A program made the translations under genes and the position numbers. Positions 1 through 8,761 of a DNA stretch of 64,000 nt are shown in pieces; the stretch's first letter is position 1; the number at the start of each line of letters is the position of its first letter. The notes beneath the pieces are model-generated. The model had not been told where the DNA came from. It worked only from the letters and a program-made list of their open reading frames with translations, and made no database searches. This stretch comes from Methylobacterium sp. 77 (GTDB lineage: Bacteria > Pseudomonadota > Alphaproteobacteria > Rhizobiales > Beijerinckiaceae), in assembly GCF_000372825.1 (NCBI RefSeq), contig NZ_KB910516.1, positions 3,577,825-3,641,824 on the forward strand, in the 5' to 3' direction.

Positions 1-692
1 AGGGTGGTCACCACCATGGCGCCGGGCAGATCGTGGAGCACGCGGTAGCGCACCAGGCCGGCACCGAGGGCGATCAGCGCGCAGGTCGAAGCGGTGCCCG
101 CGAGAGCGTCGACCAGCGACTTCACCATCCCGACAGGCGCCAGGCCGAACCCTTTCAGGCACAGGCCGATCATCAACGACAGGAAGATCGGGTTGCGGAA
201 CAGGACGAGGCCGAGCCCCTTCACGCGCTGGAGGATCGATTGCTGCCCATCCGATTCGATGAGGAAGGTGGCGCAGCCCATCATCAGCGGCAGGTGGACC
301 GCGAGCAGCATGAAGAGCGGAAAGGCGCCCGCATCGCCATAGGCCTGGAGGATCATCGGCACGCCGATGAAGATCGTGTTCGACTGGCTCGCGGCGAAGC
401 CGTGCAGGATCGCCCCCGTCCGCCCGACGCCCTCGCGACGCAGGCCGATCAGTGACCCGACGAGCCAGGACAGGCCGGCCCCACCGAAATAGCTGAACCA
501 GTACGACCAGGTGATCTCGCCGGAGAGGCCCGGCCGGGTCAGCGTCGCGATGATCAGCGCGGGAACGGCGATGGAGAAGACGTATTCGGACAGGCCGTCG
601 CTGACCTTGTCCGACAGGAACCCGGCCAGCGCCGCGATCCAGCCGATCAGGATGAGCCCGAAGATCGGGGCGATGAGCGACAGCACGGTCAT
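1..692 (-). CDS. AEC (auxin efflux carrier) family transporter, 3' part outside window
   Basis: Reading the minus strand from the ATG at 692 gives about 230 residues without a stop, running off the left edge. The start, MTVLSLIAPIFGLILIGW, and the later segments rich in Leu, Ile, Gly and Phe are typical of AEC permeases, which have about ten membrane helices and move small organic acids or related solutes across the inner membrane. The stretch ASQSNTIFIGVPMI matches the conserved N-(x)n-GxP region of the family. The rpmB terminator at 781-825 lies just upstream on the same strand, so this gene probably has its own promoter. The substrate cannot be told from sequence. Confidence 0.85.
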   Translation of the reverse strand, partial: MTVLSLIAPIFGLILIGWIAALAGFLSDKVSDGLSEYVFSIAVPALIIATLTRPGLSGEITWSYWFSYFGGAGLSWLVGSLIGLRREGVGRTGAILHGFAASQSNTIFIGVPMILQAYGDAGAFPLFMLLAVHLPLMMGCATFLIESDGQQSILQRVKGLGLVLFRNPIFLSLMIGLCLKGFGLAPVGMVKSLVDALAGTASTCALIALGAGLVRYRVLHDLPGAMVVTT

Positions 693-716
693 CGAGGGGA
701 GCCGGAGACCCTGAGG

Positions 717-745
717 CGTCAGCCCGAAAAGTGGATTCCACCCTC
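717..745. repeat. Possible half-copy of a dispersed palindromic repeat
   Basis: The segment contains cccgaaaagtgga, the same core as the left arm of the palindrome at 9940-9978. No matching right arm is seen here, so this is a degenerate or chance copy. It sits in the gap between the AEC gene and the rpmB terminator. Confidence 0.25.
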
Positions 746-780
746 CAGGCCAGACCGATGTGAGACGAGGAGCCGGACGC

Positions 781-825
781 AAAACGAATGGCCGCCGCAC
801 GCAAGATGCATGCAGCGGCCATTCG
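781..825 (-). terminator. Rho-independent terminator of rpmB
   Basis: On the minus strand an 11-bp stem (815-825 paired with 785-795, core gaatggccgc) is followed by a run of four T (781-784). It lies about 67 bases past the rpmB stop codon and separates that gene from the AEC transporter on the same strand. Confidence 0.75.
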
Positions 826-891
826 CTAGGAATCGGATATCAGCGTGATCGAAGCGGGTTTGTCGCCCGGATGCTCCGATCGGCGCGACCC

Positions 892-1200
892 TCAGGCCGC
901 GGCGGCCGGGGTCTCGACTTCGGCAAGCTTCTTGTGAAGCTCACGCTTGATCAGGCGCGCCGTCTGCGACAGCTCGATCTCGCGGGCCTTGATGAGGAAG
1001 GCATCGAGGCCACCGCGGTGCTCGACCGAGCGCAGGGCGTGAGCCGTGACGCGCAGGCGGACCCGACGCTTCAGGGCGTCCGACTGCAGCGTGACCTGGC
1101 ACAGGTTCGGCAGGAACCGGCACTTGGTCTTACGGTTCGAGTGGCTCACGAGGTGGCCGGTCTGCACGGCTTTGCCCGTGAGTTCGCAACGGCGCGACAT
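892..1200 (-). CDS. rpmB: 50S ribosomal protein L28
   Basis: This 102-residue protein has the L28 pattern throughout: the N-terminal [16 protein letters not shown], the [13 protein letters not shown] segment and the basic [15 protein letters not shown] stretch. L28 is a small basic protein of the large ribosomal subunit. Length and start agree with alphaproteobacterial L28, which usually carries a C-terminal extension ending in an Ala-rich tail, as here. It stands alone, with a promoter-like sequence upstream at 1321-1350 and a terminator downstream. It is divergent from the DUF3108 gene. Confidence 0.97.
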   Translation of the reverse strand: MSRRCELTGKAVQTGHLVSHSNRKTKCRFLPNLCQVTLQSDALKRRVRLRVTAHALRSVEHRGGLDAFLIKAREIELSQTARLIKRELHKKLAEVETPAAAA

Positions 1201-1320
1201 TGTTCTAAATCCCGTCTCGTTCCGCGTCTGACCGGGCGATGGCGGAAGACCGGTCGCAACGCGCCACGGGCCTCACGCACGCCAAACTCCGGTCGAGCGG
1301 CGTCTCATTGAAGGCGCGAG

Positions 1321-1350
1321 CCTATAGGTGACGGCCGGGGTATCCGTCAA
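1321..1350 (-). promoter_or_regulatory. Sigma-70-like promoter upstream of rpmB
   Basis: On the minus strand TTGACG (1350-1345) and TATAGG (1326-1321) are separated by 18 bases. Transcription would begin near 1314 and give a leader of about 115 nt before the rpmB ATG. The assignment rests only on the hexamers and their spacing. Confidence 0.5.
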
Positions 1351-1510
1351 GGGCGGGGCGGAGTTTTGCGCATCGCGACTGCCCCGATCCGCCCCGGCGG
1401 CGGTGCGGCCAAACGATGTGTTAACCACGAGCGGGGACGATGGCGAGACAATGCCGTCCGGTGTCTCGCGCCGGGCAGCCTCAAGCCTTGGAACCCCAGA
1501 GCCTCACGCC

Positions 1511-2431
1511 ATGTGCGCCATGCGCCACTTCCGAGCCAGCCTCCTCCGCGCCAGTCTTCTCGCCAGCTTGAGCGTGATTCCCGCATCCGAGGGATTCGCG
1601 CGCTCCAGATCCGCCGCCGTGAAGCCTGGCGCGCCGGCGACGGTCACGGTCGATTACGGCATCGCTCTTGCCGGCATTCCCATCGGCACCGCGCAGGTCT
1701 CCGGCCAGTTCGAGAGCGCGCGCTATCGCATGGACGTCTCGGCCCGTCTCACCGGCCTCGTCGGCGCGGTGACCGGCGGCATGGGCTCGGCCCGTGCCAG
1801 CGGCCTCATCGCCGAGGGCCCGCAGCCGAGCGCCTTCGCCATCTCCACCAAGACCTCGAATTCCGGCATCGCCGTGCGAATGGCCCTGGCGCGCGGCAAC
1901 GTCACGCTCTCCGAGGTGACGCCGCCCCTCATCGACATGGGCGACCGTGTCCCGGTGACCCCGGCCAACAAGCGCGGCATCGTCGATCCGGCGAGCGCCC
2001 TGATGATGCCGGCGGTCAGTCGGGGCGATCTCACCGATCAGGCCAATTGCAACCGCACCATCCCGGTCTTCGATGGCGCGACGCGCTTCAACGTGGTGCT
2101 CAGCTACGGCGAGACGCGCAGCATCGAGAAGCCGGGCTATGCCGGCCCCGTCCTCGTCTGCAACGCCCGCTATCAGGCCATCGCGGGGCACCGTCCTGAC
2201 CGGCCGGGCGTGAAGTTCATGGAGGACAACCGCGACATGTCGGTGTGGCTGGCGCCGGTGGAGGGCACACGCGTGCTGCTGCCGGTGCGGATCGCCGTGC
2301 GCACGACGATGGGCACCAACATCATCGAGGCGACCCGGTGGAACCGCGGCGGAGGCCAGACCGGCACCGCGCGGGCACCAGAAGGCCCGGGATCGGTTCC
2401 AGTGGTTCAGGCGACCCTGGTCGATCAGTGA
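1511..2431 (+). CDS. DUF3108 domain-containing exported protein
   Basis: From the ATG at 1511 the protein is 306 residues long, with an N-terminal signal peptide (MCAMRHFRASLL, a hydrophobic run, cleavage near AEGFARS). The mature part begins with VTVDYGIALAGIPIGTAQV and continues as the beta-rich pattern of DUF3108 proteins, which are found in the periplasm of many alphaproteobacteria and have no settled function. The frame remains open upstream, but the extra 61 residues lack a signal sequence and look non-coding, so the internal ATG is preferred. The ATG at 1520 is an equal alternative. The gene stands alone, divergent from rpmB. Confidence 0.8.
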   Translation: MCAMRHFRASLLRASLLASLSVIPASEGFARSRSAAVKPGAPATVTVDYGIALAGIPIGTAQVSGQFESARYRMDVSARLTGLVGAVTGGMGSARASGLIAEGPQPSAFAISTKTSNSGIAVRMALARGNVTLSEVTPPLIDMGDRVPVTPANKRGIVDPASALMMPAVSRGDLTDQANCNRTIPVFDGATRFNVVLSYGETRSIEKPGYAGPVLVCNARYQAIAGHRPDRPGVKFMEDNRDMSVWLAPVEGTRVLLPVRIAVRTTMGTNIIEATRWNRGGGQTGTARAPEGPGSVPVVQATLVDQ

Positions 2432-2607
2432 CGAAAGATCGGGCGGGGATCGTCCGAACCATGGACGTGCAGATCGACATTCCCGTCTCGCGTCCCGGCT
2501 CGGCAAGGCCGTTCCTCATCGTCCTCGCGGCTACCAGCGTCCGCGCACGGATACCCTCGTCCCGCGGCGAGCGAGCGGCGCGATCGTTCCGGCCTCGGGA
2601 GCCTCTG

Positions 2608-2958
2608 ATGCACCGCTGCCTCGTCATGCTCGGCAGATTGCTCACCTGCGGCAGCCTGCTGGTCGTCGGACCCGGCCAGGCCGGCGAACTGAGCACCGAC
2701 ACCTCGCCCTGCGGCGGCGACGCCTATTCCTCCGCACAGGTTGTCGAGGGCCGTCCACCGCAGCGTGGCCCCCTCATCGCCATGCCCGACACGCTCTGCG
2801 CCGATCTCGCGCCGCAGCAGCCGTCGGTTCCGGTGGACATCTACGTCGACCCTTATGGCCACCGGGGCGGTGGCTATCGGAGCGGGGGCGCCCCATATGG
2901 CGGGGAGACGCAGCGTGGGACCCGGCCGCCCGGACGGCCCCTGCGCGGCGGCGACTGA
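2608..2958 (+). CDS. Small exported protein of unknown function
   Basis: This 116-residue protein starts at the ATG at 2608, which has a purine-rich ggga run 6-10 bases upstream. The first 27 residues (MHRCLVMLGRLL, then a hydrophobic stretch ending GPGQAG) form a signal peptide. The mature region has three cysteines and ends in a Gly/Arg/Pro-rich low-complexity tail. I do not recognise a family. It lies between the DUF3108 gene and the helicase on the same strand and could share a transcript with either. Confidence 0.6.
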   Translation: MHRCLVMLGRLLTCGSLLVVGPGQAGELSTDTSPCGGDAYSSAQVVEGRPPQRGPLIAMPDTLCADLAPQQPSVPVDIYVDPYGHRGGGYRSGGAPYGGETQRGTRPPGRPLRGGD

Positions 2959-3036
2959 CCCGAGGCGGCCTTCTCAACGGGCCGTCCCAAGAACCTGTCG
3001 CCGGCCTCTTTCGCCGAAGGGACCCGCTCCTCACAC

Positions 3037-6000
3037 ATGACGCGCCGTTCCCTCCCCCCGCAGGCCCGCTCGCGCGGCGTCACGGCGGTGCTCGGGCCGA
3101 CCAATACCGGCAAGACCCATCTCGCCATCGAACGAATGCTCGCGCATCCGACGGGGATGATCGGGCTGCCCCTGCGCCTGCTGGCGCGGGAGGTCTACCT
3201 GCGCGTGGTCGCGCGGGTGGGGGTCGACCACGTCGCCCTCGTCACCGGCGAGGAAAAGATCAAGCCGGACCGTCCGCGCTACTGGATCTCCACCATCGAG
3301 GCGATGCCGCGCGATCTCGACGTCGCCTTCGTCGCCATCGACGAGATCCAGCTCGCCGCCGACATGGACCGCGGCTACGTCTTCACCGACCGCCTGCTGC
3401 ACCAGCGCGGGCGCGAGGAGACGCTGCTGATCGGCTCCTCCACCATGCTGCCCCTGGTGCAGTCGCTGATTCCCGGCGTGCACACCACCACCCGCCCCCG
3501 GCTCTCGAAGCTCACCTATGCCGGCGAGAAGAAGCTCGGGCGCCTGCCCCGACGGACCGCCATCGTCGCCTTCTCGGCCGAGGAGGTCTACGCCATCGCG
3601 GAGCTGATCCGGCGCCAGCGCGGCGGGGCCGCCGTGGTGCTCGGCGCGCTCTCGCCGCGCACCCGGAACGCGCAGGTGGAGCTCTACCAATCGGGCGAGG
3701 TCGATTACCTCATCGCCACCGACGCGGTGGGGATGGGCCTCAACCTCGATGTCGACCACGTCGCCTTCGCCGCGAACTCGAAATACGACGGCACGCGCTT
3801 CCGCAAGCTGACGCCGCCCGAGATGGGCCAGATCGCCGGACGTGCCGGGCGCCACCTCTCGGATGGCACCTTCGGCTCGACGGGACGCTGCGCCCCGTTC
3901 GAGCCCGAGATGATCGAGGCGCTGGAGAATCACGATTTCGATCCGGTGCGGGTGCTGCAATGGCGCAATCCCGACCTCGATTTTTCCTCGCTGAAGGCCC
4001 TGCAGGAGAGTCTCGACGAGCATCCGAGCGAGAAGGGCCTCACCCGTGCGCCCATGGGCGAGGACCAGTCGGCCCTCGAGATCCTGATGCGCGAGGACGA
4101 CATCCGCGACATGGCGTCCACTCCGACCACGGTGAAGCGGCTGTGGGAGACCTGCGGCGTGCCCGATTATCGCAAGGTCCATCCCCAGACCCATGCGGAT
4201 CTGGTGGCACAATTGTTCCGTTTCCTCATGCGGGGGATGGCCGGACGCATCCCGAACGACTGGTTCGCCAAGCACGTGGCCATGATCGACCGCACCGACG
4301 GCGACATCGATGCCCTGTCCCAGCGCATCGCGCAGGGGCGAACCTGGACCTTCGTTGCGAACCGTCCCGACTGGCTCATTGATCCCGTGCATTGGCAGGG
4401 CGAGACGCGTCGGGTAGAGGACAGGCTGTCTGACGCCCTGCACGAGCGCCTTGCGAGCCGTTTCGTCGATCGGCGTACCAGCGTCCTGATGCGGCGCCTG
4501 AGAGAGAATACGATGTTGGAAGCTGAGATCACCGCCGGCGGGGACGTCACCGTCGAGGGCCAGCATGTCGGCCATCTGCACGGGTTTCAGTTCGTCGCCG
4601 ACCCGGGCGCTGAAGGCCACGAGGCCAAGACCCTGCGCAGCGCCGCCGAAAAGGCGTTGGGCGGCGAGATCGAGGCGCGCGCCGAGCGCTTCTCGGCCGC
4701 GGCGGATTCGTCCCTGGTTCTGTCCCATGACGGCATCATCCGCTGGACCGGAGACCCGGTCGCCAAGCTGACGCCCGGCGACAAGCTGTTCGAGCCGCAT
4801 GTGCGGCTGCTCGCCGACGAGCAGCTGACCGGACCCGCCCGCGACAAGGTCGAGACCCGGCTGGTCGCCTGGCTCAAGGCCTATGTGGTGCGGCTCCTCG
4901 GTCCGCTGATCGAGATCGAGACGGCGGCCGACCTCGTCGGCCTCTCGAAGGGCATCGGCTATCAGGTGGTTGAATCGCTGGGCGTGCTGGAGCGCGCGAA
5001 GGTGATGCACGAGATGCGCACCCTCGATCAGGAGGGCCGCGGCGCCCTGCGCCGTCACGGCGTTCGCTTCGGCGCCTATCACATCTTCCTGCCGGCCCTG
5101 CTGAAGCCGGCGCCGCGCACGCTGGCGGCTCAGCTTTGGGCCCTCAAGAACGGCGGCCTCGACCAGCGCGGCCTCGACGAGATCGCGCATCTGGCCGGCT
5201 CGGGCCGGACCTCGATCAAGGTCGATCCCGAGATCGCCAAGGGCCTCTATCGCGCGGCGGGCTTCCGCGTCTGCGGCGAACGCGCCGTGCGCGTCGACAT
5301 CCTGGAGCGCCTCGCCGACCTGATCCGTCCCGCCGTCACCTATCGCCCCGGGACCACGCCGGGCGAGGCGCCCGCCGGCACCGCCGACGGCGATGCCTTC
5401 GTCGCTACCGTCGGGATGACCTCGCTCGTGGGCTGCTCGGGCGAGGATTTCGGCTCGATCCTGAAATCCCTTGGTTACGCTCCCGAGACCCGTCCGGGTC
5501 CGGCGATCACCGTGCCGCTGCTCCCCGCCGCGTCGACCCAGCCCATCGCACCGGTCGCCGCGTCGTCGGGTGAGACCGCGACGAAAGCCGAGGACGACGC
5601 GCCCTTCGAGGACGCGCCGGAGGAGACTTCGCCCAGCGAGGTCGATGCGGCCCCGGATGCCACCGAAGATTCGCAGATCCCAGCCGAGGCCGCACCCGCC
5701 GAGGCCGAGGTGACCGAGAGTCATGCGGAGCCGGCCGAGGCGCCCCCCTCCGAACAGGTCGAGCCGGAGCCGGAGCACGCGACAGGCGCCGATTCGACCG
5801 AGCAGCCGACCGAGATTTCGGCGCAGGAGACCGCTCCGGAAGAGACAGCGACCGACGAGACGGCAGCGGAAGCGCCTGCACCGGACGAAGCAACGTCGAC
5901 CGAAACCGCCGAGGCGGTGGGCGAAGCGGCTGCTGCGGAACCGGTGGTGGTCGAGGTGTGGCGCCTGCAGCGGCATCAGCGCAGCTCCGCCCCGCGCCAG

Positions 6001-6402
6001 AACCGCCCGCGCGGTGGTCGCGACGGTGCGCCGGCGGGGAACCGCGCTCCCGGCGAAGGCCGCCAGGACCGTCGCCCCGCCCATGCCGGTAGTCCGGACG
6101 GCGCTCAGCGCAATACCCGCAGCGGCCAGGGTGAGCGCAGCGGACAGGGCGACAGGCCGGACGGTGGACGCCGCGAAGGCGGACGTGGTGACGGTGGCCG
6201 GCCGGAAGGCGGGCGTCCGCCCCGCCGGGATCGGTTCGAGCCCGGCCGGGTTCGTCCCGAGCGCCGCGACGAGGGGCGTTCGGCGGCACCGCAGGAACAG
6301 CGTCCGCCGCGCCGCGAGCGGGCTCCGGACCCGGATTCGCCCTTCGCCAAACTCGCGGCTCTCAAGGCGCAGCTCGAAGCCGGCGATGGCGGCAAACGCT
6401 GA
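3037..6402 (+). CDS. SUV3-type superfamily 2 RNA/DNA helicase with long disordered tail
   Basis: This 1121-residue protein starts with a helicase core. GPTNTGKT (residues 20-27) is Walker A, AIDEIQLAAD (about 100-109) is the DEIQ-type motif II, and QIAGRAGRH (near 265-273) is motif VI. This set marks the mitochondrial SUV3-like branch of DExH helicases that alphaproteobacteria share with mitochondria; they unwind RNA or DNA using ATP. The helical C-terminal part continues to about residue 820. A Glu/Ala/Thr-rich acidic stretch (about 840-960) follows, then an Arg/Gly-rich basic stretch (about 975-1095), probably for nucleic-acid or protein contacts. The S4-domain gene begins 21 bases downstream and is probably co-transcribed. 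Confidence 0.9.
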   Translation: MTRRSLPPQARSRGVTAVLGPTNTGKTHLAIERMLAHPTGMIGLPLRLLAREVYLRVVARVGVDHVALVTGEEKIKPDRPRYWISTIEAMPRDLDVAFVAIDEIQLAADMDRGYVFTDRLLHQRGREETLLIGSSTMLPLVQSLIPGVHTTTRPRLSKLTYAGEKKLGRLPRRTAIVAFSAEEVYAIAELIRRQRGGAAVVLGALSPRTRNAQVELYQSGEVDYLIATDAVGMGLNLDVDHVAFAANSKYDGTRFRKLTPPEMGQIAGRAGRHLSDGTFGSTGRCAPFEPEMIEALENHDFDPVRVLQWRNPDLDFSSLKALQESLDEHPSEKGLTRAPMGEDQSALEILMREDDIRDMASTPTTVKRLWETCGVPDYRKVHPQTHADLVAQLFRFLMRGMAGRIPNDWFAKHVAMIDRTDGDIDALSQRIAQGRTWTFVANRPDWLIDPVHWQGETRRVEDRLSDALHERLASRFVDRRTSVLMRRLRENTMLEAEITAGGDVTVEGQHVGHLHGFQFVADPGAEGHEAKTLRSAAEKALGGEIEARAERFSAAADSSLVLSHDGIIRWTGDPVAKLTPGDKLFEPHVRLLADEQLTGPARDKVETRLVAWLKAYVVRLLGPLIEIETAADLVGLSKGIGYQVVESLGVLERAKVMHEMRTLDQEGRGALRRHGVRFGAYHIFLPALLKPAPRTLAAQLWALKNGGLDQRGLDEIAHLAGSGRTSIKVDPEIAKGLYRAAGFRVCGERAVRVDILERLADLIRPAVTYRPGTTPGEAPAGTADGDAFVATVGMTSLVGCSGEDFGSILKSLGYAPETRPGPAITVPLLPAASTQPIAPVAASSGETATKAEDDAPFEDAPEETSPSEVDAAPDATEDSQIPAEAAPAEAEVTESHAEPAEAPPSEQVEPEPEHATGADSTEQPTEISAQETAPEETATDETAAEAPAPDEATSTETAEAVGEAAAAEPVVVEVWRLQRHQRSSAPRQNRPRGGRDGAPAGNRAPGEGRQDRRPAHAGSPDGAQRNTRSGQGERSGQGDRPDGGRREGGRGDGGRPEGGRPPRRDRFEPGRVRPERRDEGRSAAPQEQRPPRRERAPDPDSPFAKLAALKAQLEAGDGGKR

Positions 6403-6423
6403 TTTGGGAAAAGCCGAGGCCGA

Positions 6424-6720
6424 ATGAAGCCGGGACGTCAGCGTCTCGATAAATGGCTCTGGTTCACCCGTTTCGCGCGGAGCCGCTCCCTTGCCGCCGC
6501 ACTGGTGGAGGACGGCTTCGTACGGGTGAACGGAACACGCACCGACAATCCCGCCAAAGGGATCGGCGTCGGGGACGTGATCACCGTGGCCGCCGCACAT
6601 GTGACGGCGGCGGTGCGGGTGGTCGATCTCGGCGATCGGCGCGGCCCCGCACCGGAGGCCCGGCGCCTCTATCTCGACCTCTCGGCGGGCGGGAACGAAG
6701 AGCCGGGCGACGCGGGCTGA
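6424..6720 (+). CDS. S4 domain RNA-binding protein, Hsp15/HslR-like
   Basis: This 98-residue protein begins MKPGRQRLDKWLWFTRF, the classic opening of an S4 RNA-binding domain of the Hsp15 type, with RVNG..T.NPAKGIGVGD completing the fold. In E. coli Hsp15 binds free 50S subunits carrying a nascent chain after heat shock. The gene follows the helicase by 21 bases, consistent with an operon for RNA handling, and precedes ferredoxin, as in many alphaproteobacteria. The C-terminal 20 residues are low complexity. Confidence 0.88.
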   Translation: MKPGRQRLDKWLWFTRFARSRSLAAALVEDGFVRVNGTRTDNPAKGIGVGDVITVAAAHVTAAVRVVDLGDRRGPAPEARRLYLDLSAGGNEEPGDAG

Positions 6721-6948
6721 CCAACGGCTCGGGTCGCGGGGTGTGTCCCCGCTGCACCGCCTTCGTTGTCGTGATGCCTCCGCTGCTTGTCAGTCCCCGT
6801 GGCAGGGTCTAGAGCCGTGCGGAAATAATCAGGCGGCACGTCACCCACGGGCGCGTTAACGGAGCCGTGCAGGGGCCGGGTCCAGAATCCCGGTCGGAAC
6901 GGGCTCGGGTCGCGAACCCGTCCGGACACGGATAAGGCTGAAGGGCAA

Positions 6949-7287
6949 ATGACCTACGTCGTCACCGACAATTGCATCAAGTGCAAATACATGGACTGCG
7001 TGGAAGTCTGCCCCGTGGATTGTTTCTACGAGGGCGAGAACATGCTCGTCATCCACCCCGACGAATGCATCGATTGCGGCGTCTGCGAGCCGGAATGCCC
7101 CGCCGAGGCGATCAAGCCCGATACCGAGCCGAGCCTCGAAAGCTGGCTGAAGCTGAATGCCGACTACGCCAGAAGCTGGCCCAACATCACGCAGAAGAAG
7201 GACGCACCGGGCGACGCCAAGGAATGGGACGGCGTCAGCGGCAAGTTCGAAGCGCATTTCTCGACCGCCCCCGGCACGGGCGACTGA
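6949..7287 (+). CDS. fdxA: Seven-iron (3Fe-4S/4Fe-4S) ferredoxin FdxA
   Basis: This 112-residue protein has cysteines at 9, 12, 17 and 21, Cys25, and a second cluster [12 protein letters not shown] (40, 43, 46, 50). This is the arrangement of bacterial seven-iron ferredoxins, where the C-x7-C spacing in the first motif (9 to 17) allows a 3Fe-4S centre and the second binds 4Fe-4S. It is a cytoplasmic one-electron carrier. Length and the C-terminal FSTAPGTGD region agree with the alphaproteobacterial family. It lies between the S4 protein and CarD, a neighbourhood common in this class. Confidence 0.95.
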   Translation: MTYVVTDNCIKCKYMDCVEVCPVDCFYEGENMLVIHPDECIDCGVCEPECPAEAIKPDTEPSLESWLKLNADYARSWPNITQKKDAPGDAKEWDGVSGKFEAHFSTAPGTGD

Positions 7288-7296
7288 GCCACACGC

Positions 7297-7319
7297 CGGC
7301 CCCGGTCGCATCGGGGCCG
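7297..7319 (+). terminator. Hairpin after fdxA
   Basis: A perfect 7-bp GC stem (cggcccc with ggggccg, loop of nine) lies 10 bases past the fdxA stop codon. No T run follows, so it is at best a weak or Rho-assisted terminator. Confidence 0.4.
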
Positions 7320-7873
7320 CGTCTTGCAGTCTCCGCTTTGCGGTGATCGTTCGCGATAAAACCTCGCGCTCGCCTGTGCTGCATGAAGCCGCAGGCGGGC
7401 TGCTTCCCGAAGGCATGGCCCTCCGGACAAGCCCCCGGAGCCCTTCGTCCCGGGTAGGACGGTAATCGTGCAAAACATCGGCTCCGCCGATCGCACGCCC
7501 TTGCCTTACGTCGGCAATCCTTTGATTCGAGGCCCGGTTTGTGGTATGCAGACCGCCTGCCGTCGTTTGTGCCTGACGTGCTGCCTTTGGCTACCCCAGC
7601 GGTGGTTTCCAAACTTTTCGACAGGATCTGTCTCCCATCTCCGGGAGGCTTCCTCGCCGAGACGAGGCGGCATGCGATCGTTCGCTGGAGGCCCGTGCGG
7701 CTTCCGCGGCCCTGATCGCATGGTGTGAATGATCGGCTAGCCTGGGACCTGCTTGGCCGTTGCGAGATGCATCGATGGCCGGCGGACAAGAGGCTTGAGC
7801 CGGGTCACCCACCCCGGAATTGTAGGTTCGGCGCGGTTCGATACGCGCGCGATGTTCTGGAGGCGCTTCTCGC
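7320..7873. other. Intergenic stretch before carD
   Basis: About 550 bases with no frame I can support. Short open frames on both strands lack family resemblance and codon structure. It should contain the carD promoter. The only clear signal is the ggagg ribosome-binding site at 7859-7863, ten bases before the carD ATG. Confidence 0.4.
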
Positions 7874-8464
7874 ATGACCACAGCTAAGAAGACGACGGTT
7901 GGCCGCCAAGGCTTCAAGACCGGCGAAGCGGTCGTGTACCCAGCCCATGGCGTCGGACGCATCACCGCGATCGAGGAGCAGGAGATCGCCGGCTATAAGC
8001 TCGAACTGTTCGTCGTCTCGTTCGAGAAGGACAAGATGGTCCTGCGCGTTCCCACCGCCAAGGCCAACAGCGTCGGCATGCGTAAACTCGCCGAGCCGGA
8101 ACTCGTCAAGAAGGCCCTCGAAGTCCTGACCGGCCGCGCCCGGATCAAGCGCACCATGTGGTCGCGCCGCGCCCAGGAATACGAGGCCAAGATCAATTCC
8201 GGCGACCTGCTCTCGGTGACGGAAGTGGTGCGCGACCTGTATCGTTCGGAGGCCCAGCCCGAGCAATCCTACAGCGAGCGTCAGCTCTACGAGGCCGCCC
8301 TCGACCGCGTCCTGCGCGAGATCTCTTCGGTGAACCGCATCACCGAGACGGAAGCGCTGAAGCTGATCGAGCAGAGCCTCGCCAAGTCGCCGCGCCGCGC
8401 CAAGGGTGAGGCCGAAGGCGAGGCGGATGCAGAGAGCGACGACATTCAGGAAGAAGCGGCCTGA
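7874..8464 (+). CDS. carD: CarD/CdnL family RNA polymerase-binding transcription factor
   Basis: This 196-residue protein has an N-terminal RNA-polymerase-interaction (Tudor-like) domain, GFKTGEAVVYPAHGVGRI at about 13-30 running to about residue 70, and a helical C-terminal domain including WSRRAQEYEAKINSGDL. CarD-type proteins bind the RNA polymerase beta subunit and stabilise open complexes, chiefly at rRNA and other growth-linked promoters. The tail (about 170-196) is acidic and low complexity. A strong ribosome-binding site and a strong terminator (8501-8540) suggest a single-gene unit. Confidence 0.95.
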   Translation: MTTAKKTTVGRQGFKTGEAVVYPAHGVGRITAIEEQEIAGYKLELFVVSFEKDKMVLRVPTAKANSVGMRKLAEPELVKKALEVLTGRARIKRTMWSRRAQEYEAKINSGDLLSVTEVVRDLYRSEAQPEQSYSERQLYEAALDRVLREISSVNRITETEALKLIEQSLAKSPRRAKGEAEGEADAESDDIQEEAA

Positions 8465-8500
8465 TCGATCCCTCGTCCAAGGACGACGTTCGGCGACACA

Positions 8501-8540
8501 GCAGAAGGCCCGGTGCACCAGCGCCGGGCCTTCTGCTTTT
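8501..8540 (+). terminator. Rho-independent terminator of carD
   Basis: A perfect 13-bp stem (gcagaaggcccgg at 8501-8513 with its complement at 8524-8536), a 10-base loop and four T. It lies 36 bases past the carD stop. Confidence 0.9.
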
Positions 8541-8761
8541 CCGGCTCATCCGGCGCGCAGTCTCCGAATGGTCCGGAAGTGGCGCAACGTCACATCCCCT
8601 GTCGCGTCCCGCTCGCGGAACTATCGGTGCAACGGCTCCGTTGTCCGATGCCTGGGCCATGCCCCTGGGCCTATGCCCTCGCTTTCTGGACCAATCGGGT
8701 CATCTAGACCCGACGGCTTCCTTGCGGCGCGCGCATGCAACGGAAGAAGGCGGAGGCGGGA

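Noticed and set aside
3031..6600. A 1189-codon minus-strand open frame opposite the helicase
   Set aside because: It is an antisense shadow caused by high GC. The plus strand has all helicase motifs; this frame has none, and its His/Arg/Leu-rich composition is typical of shadows.
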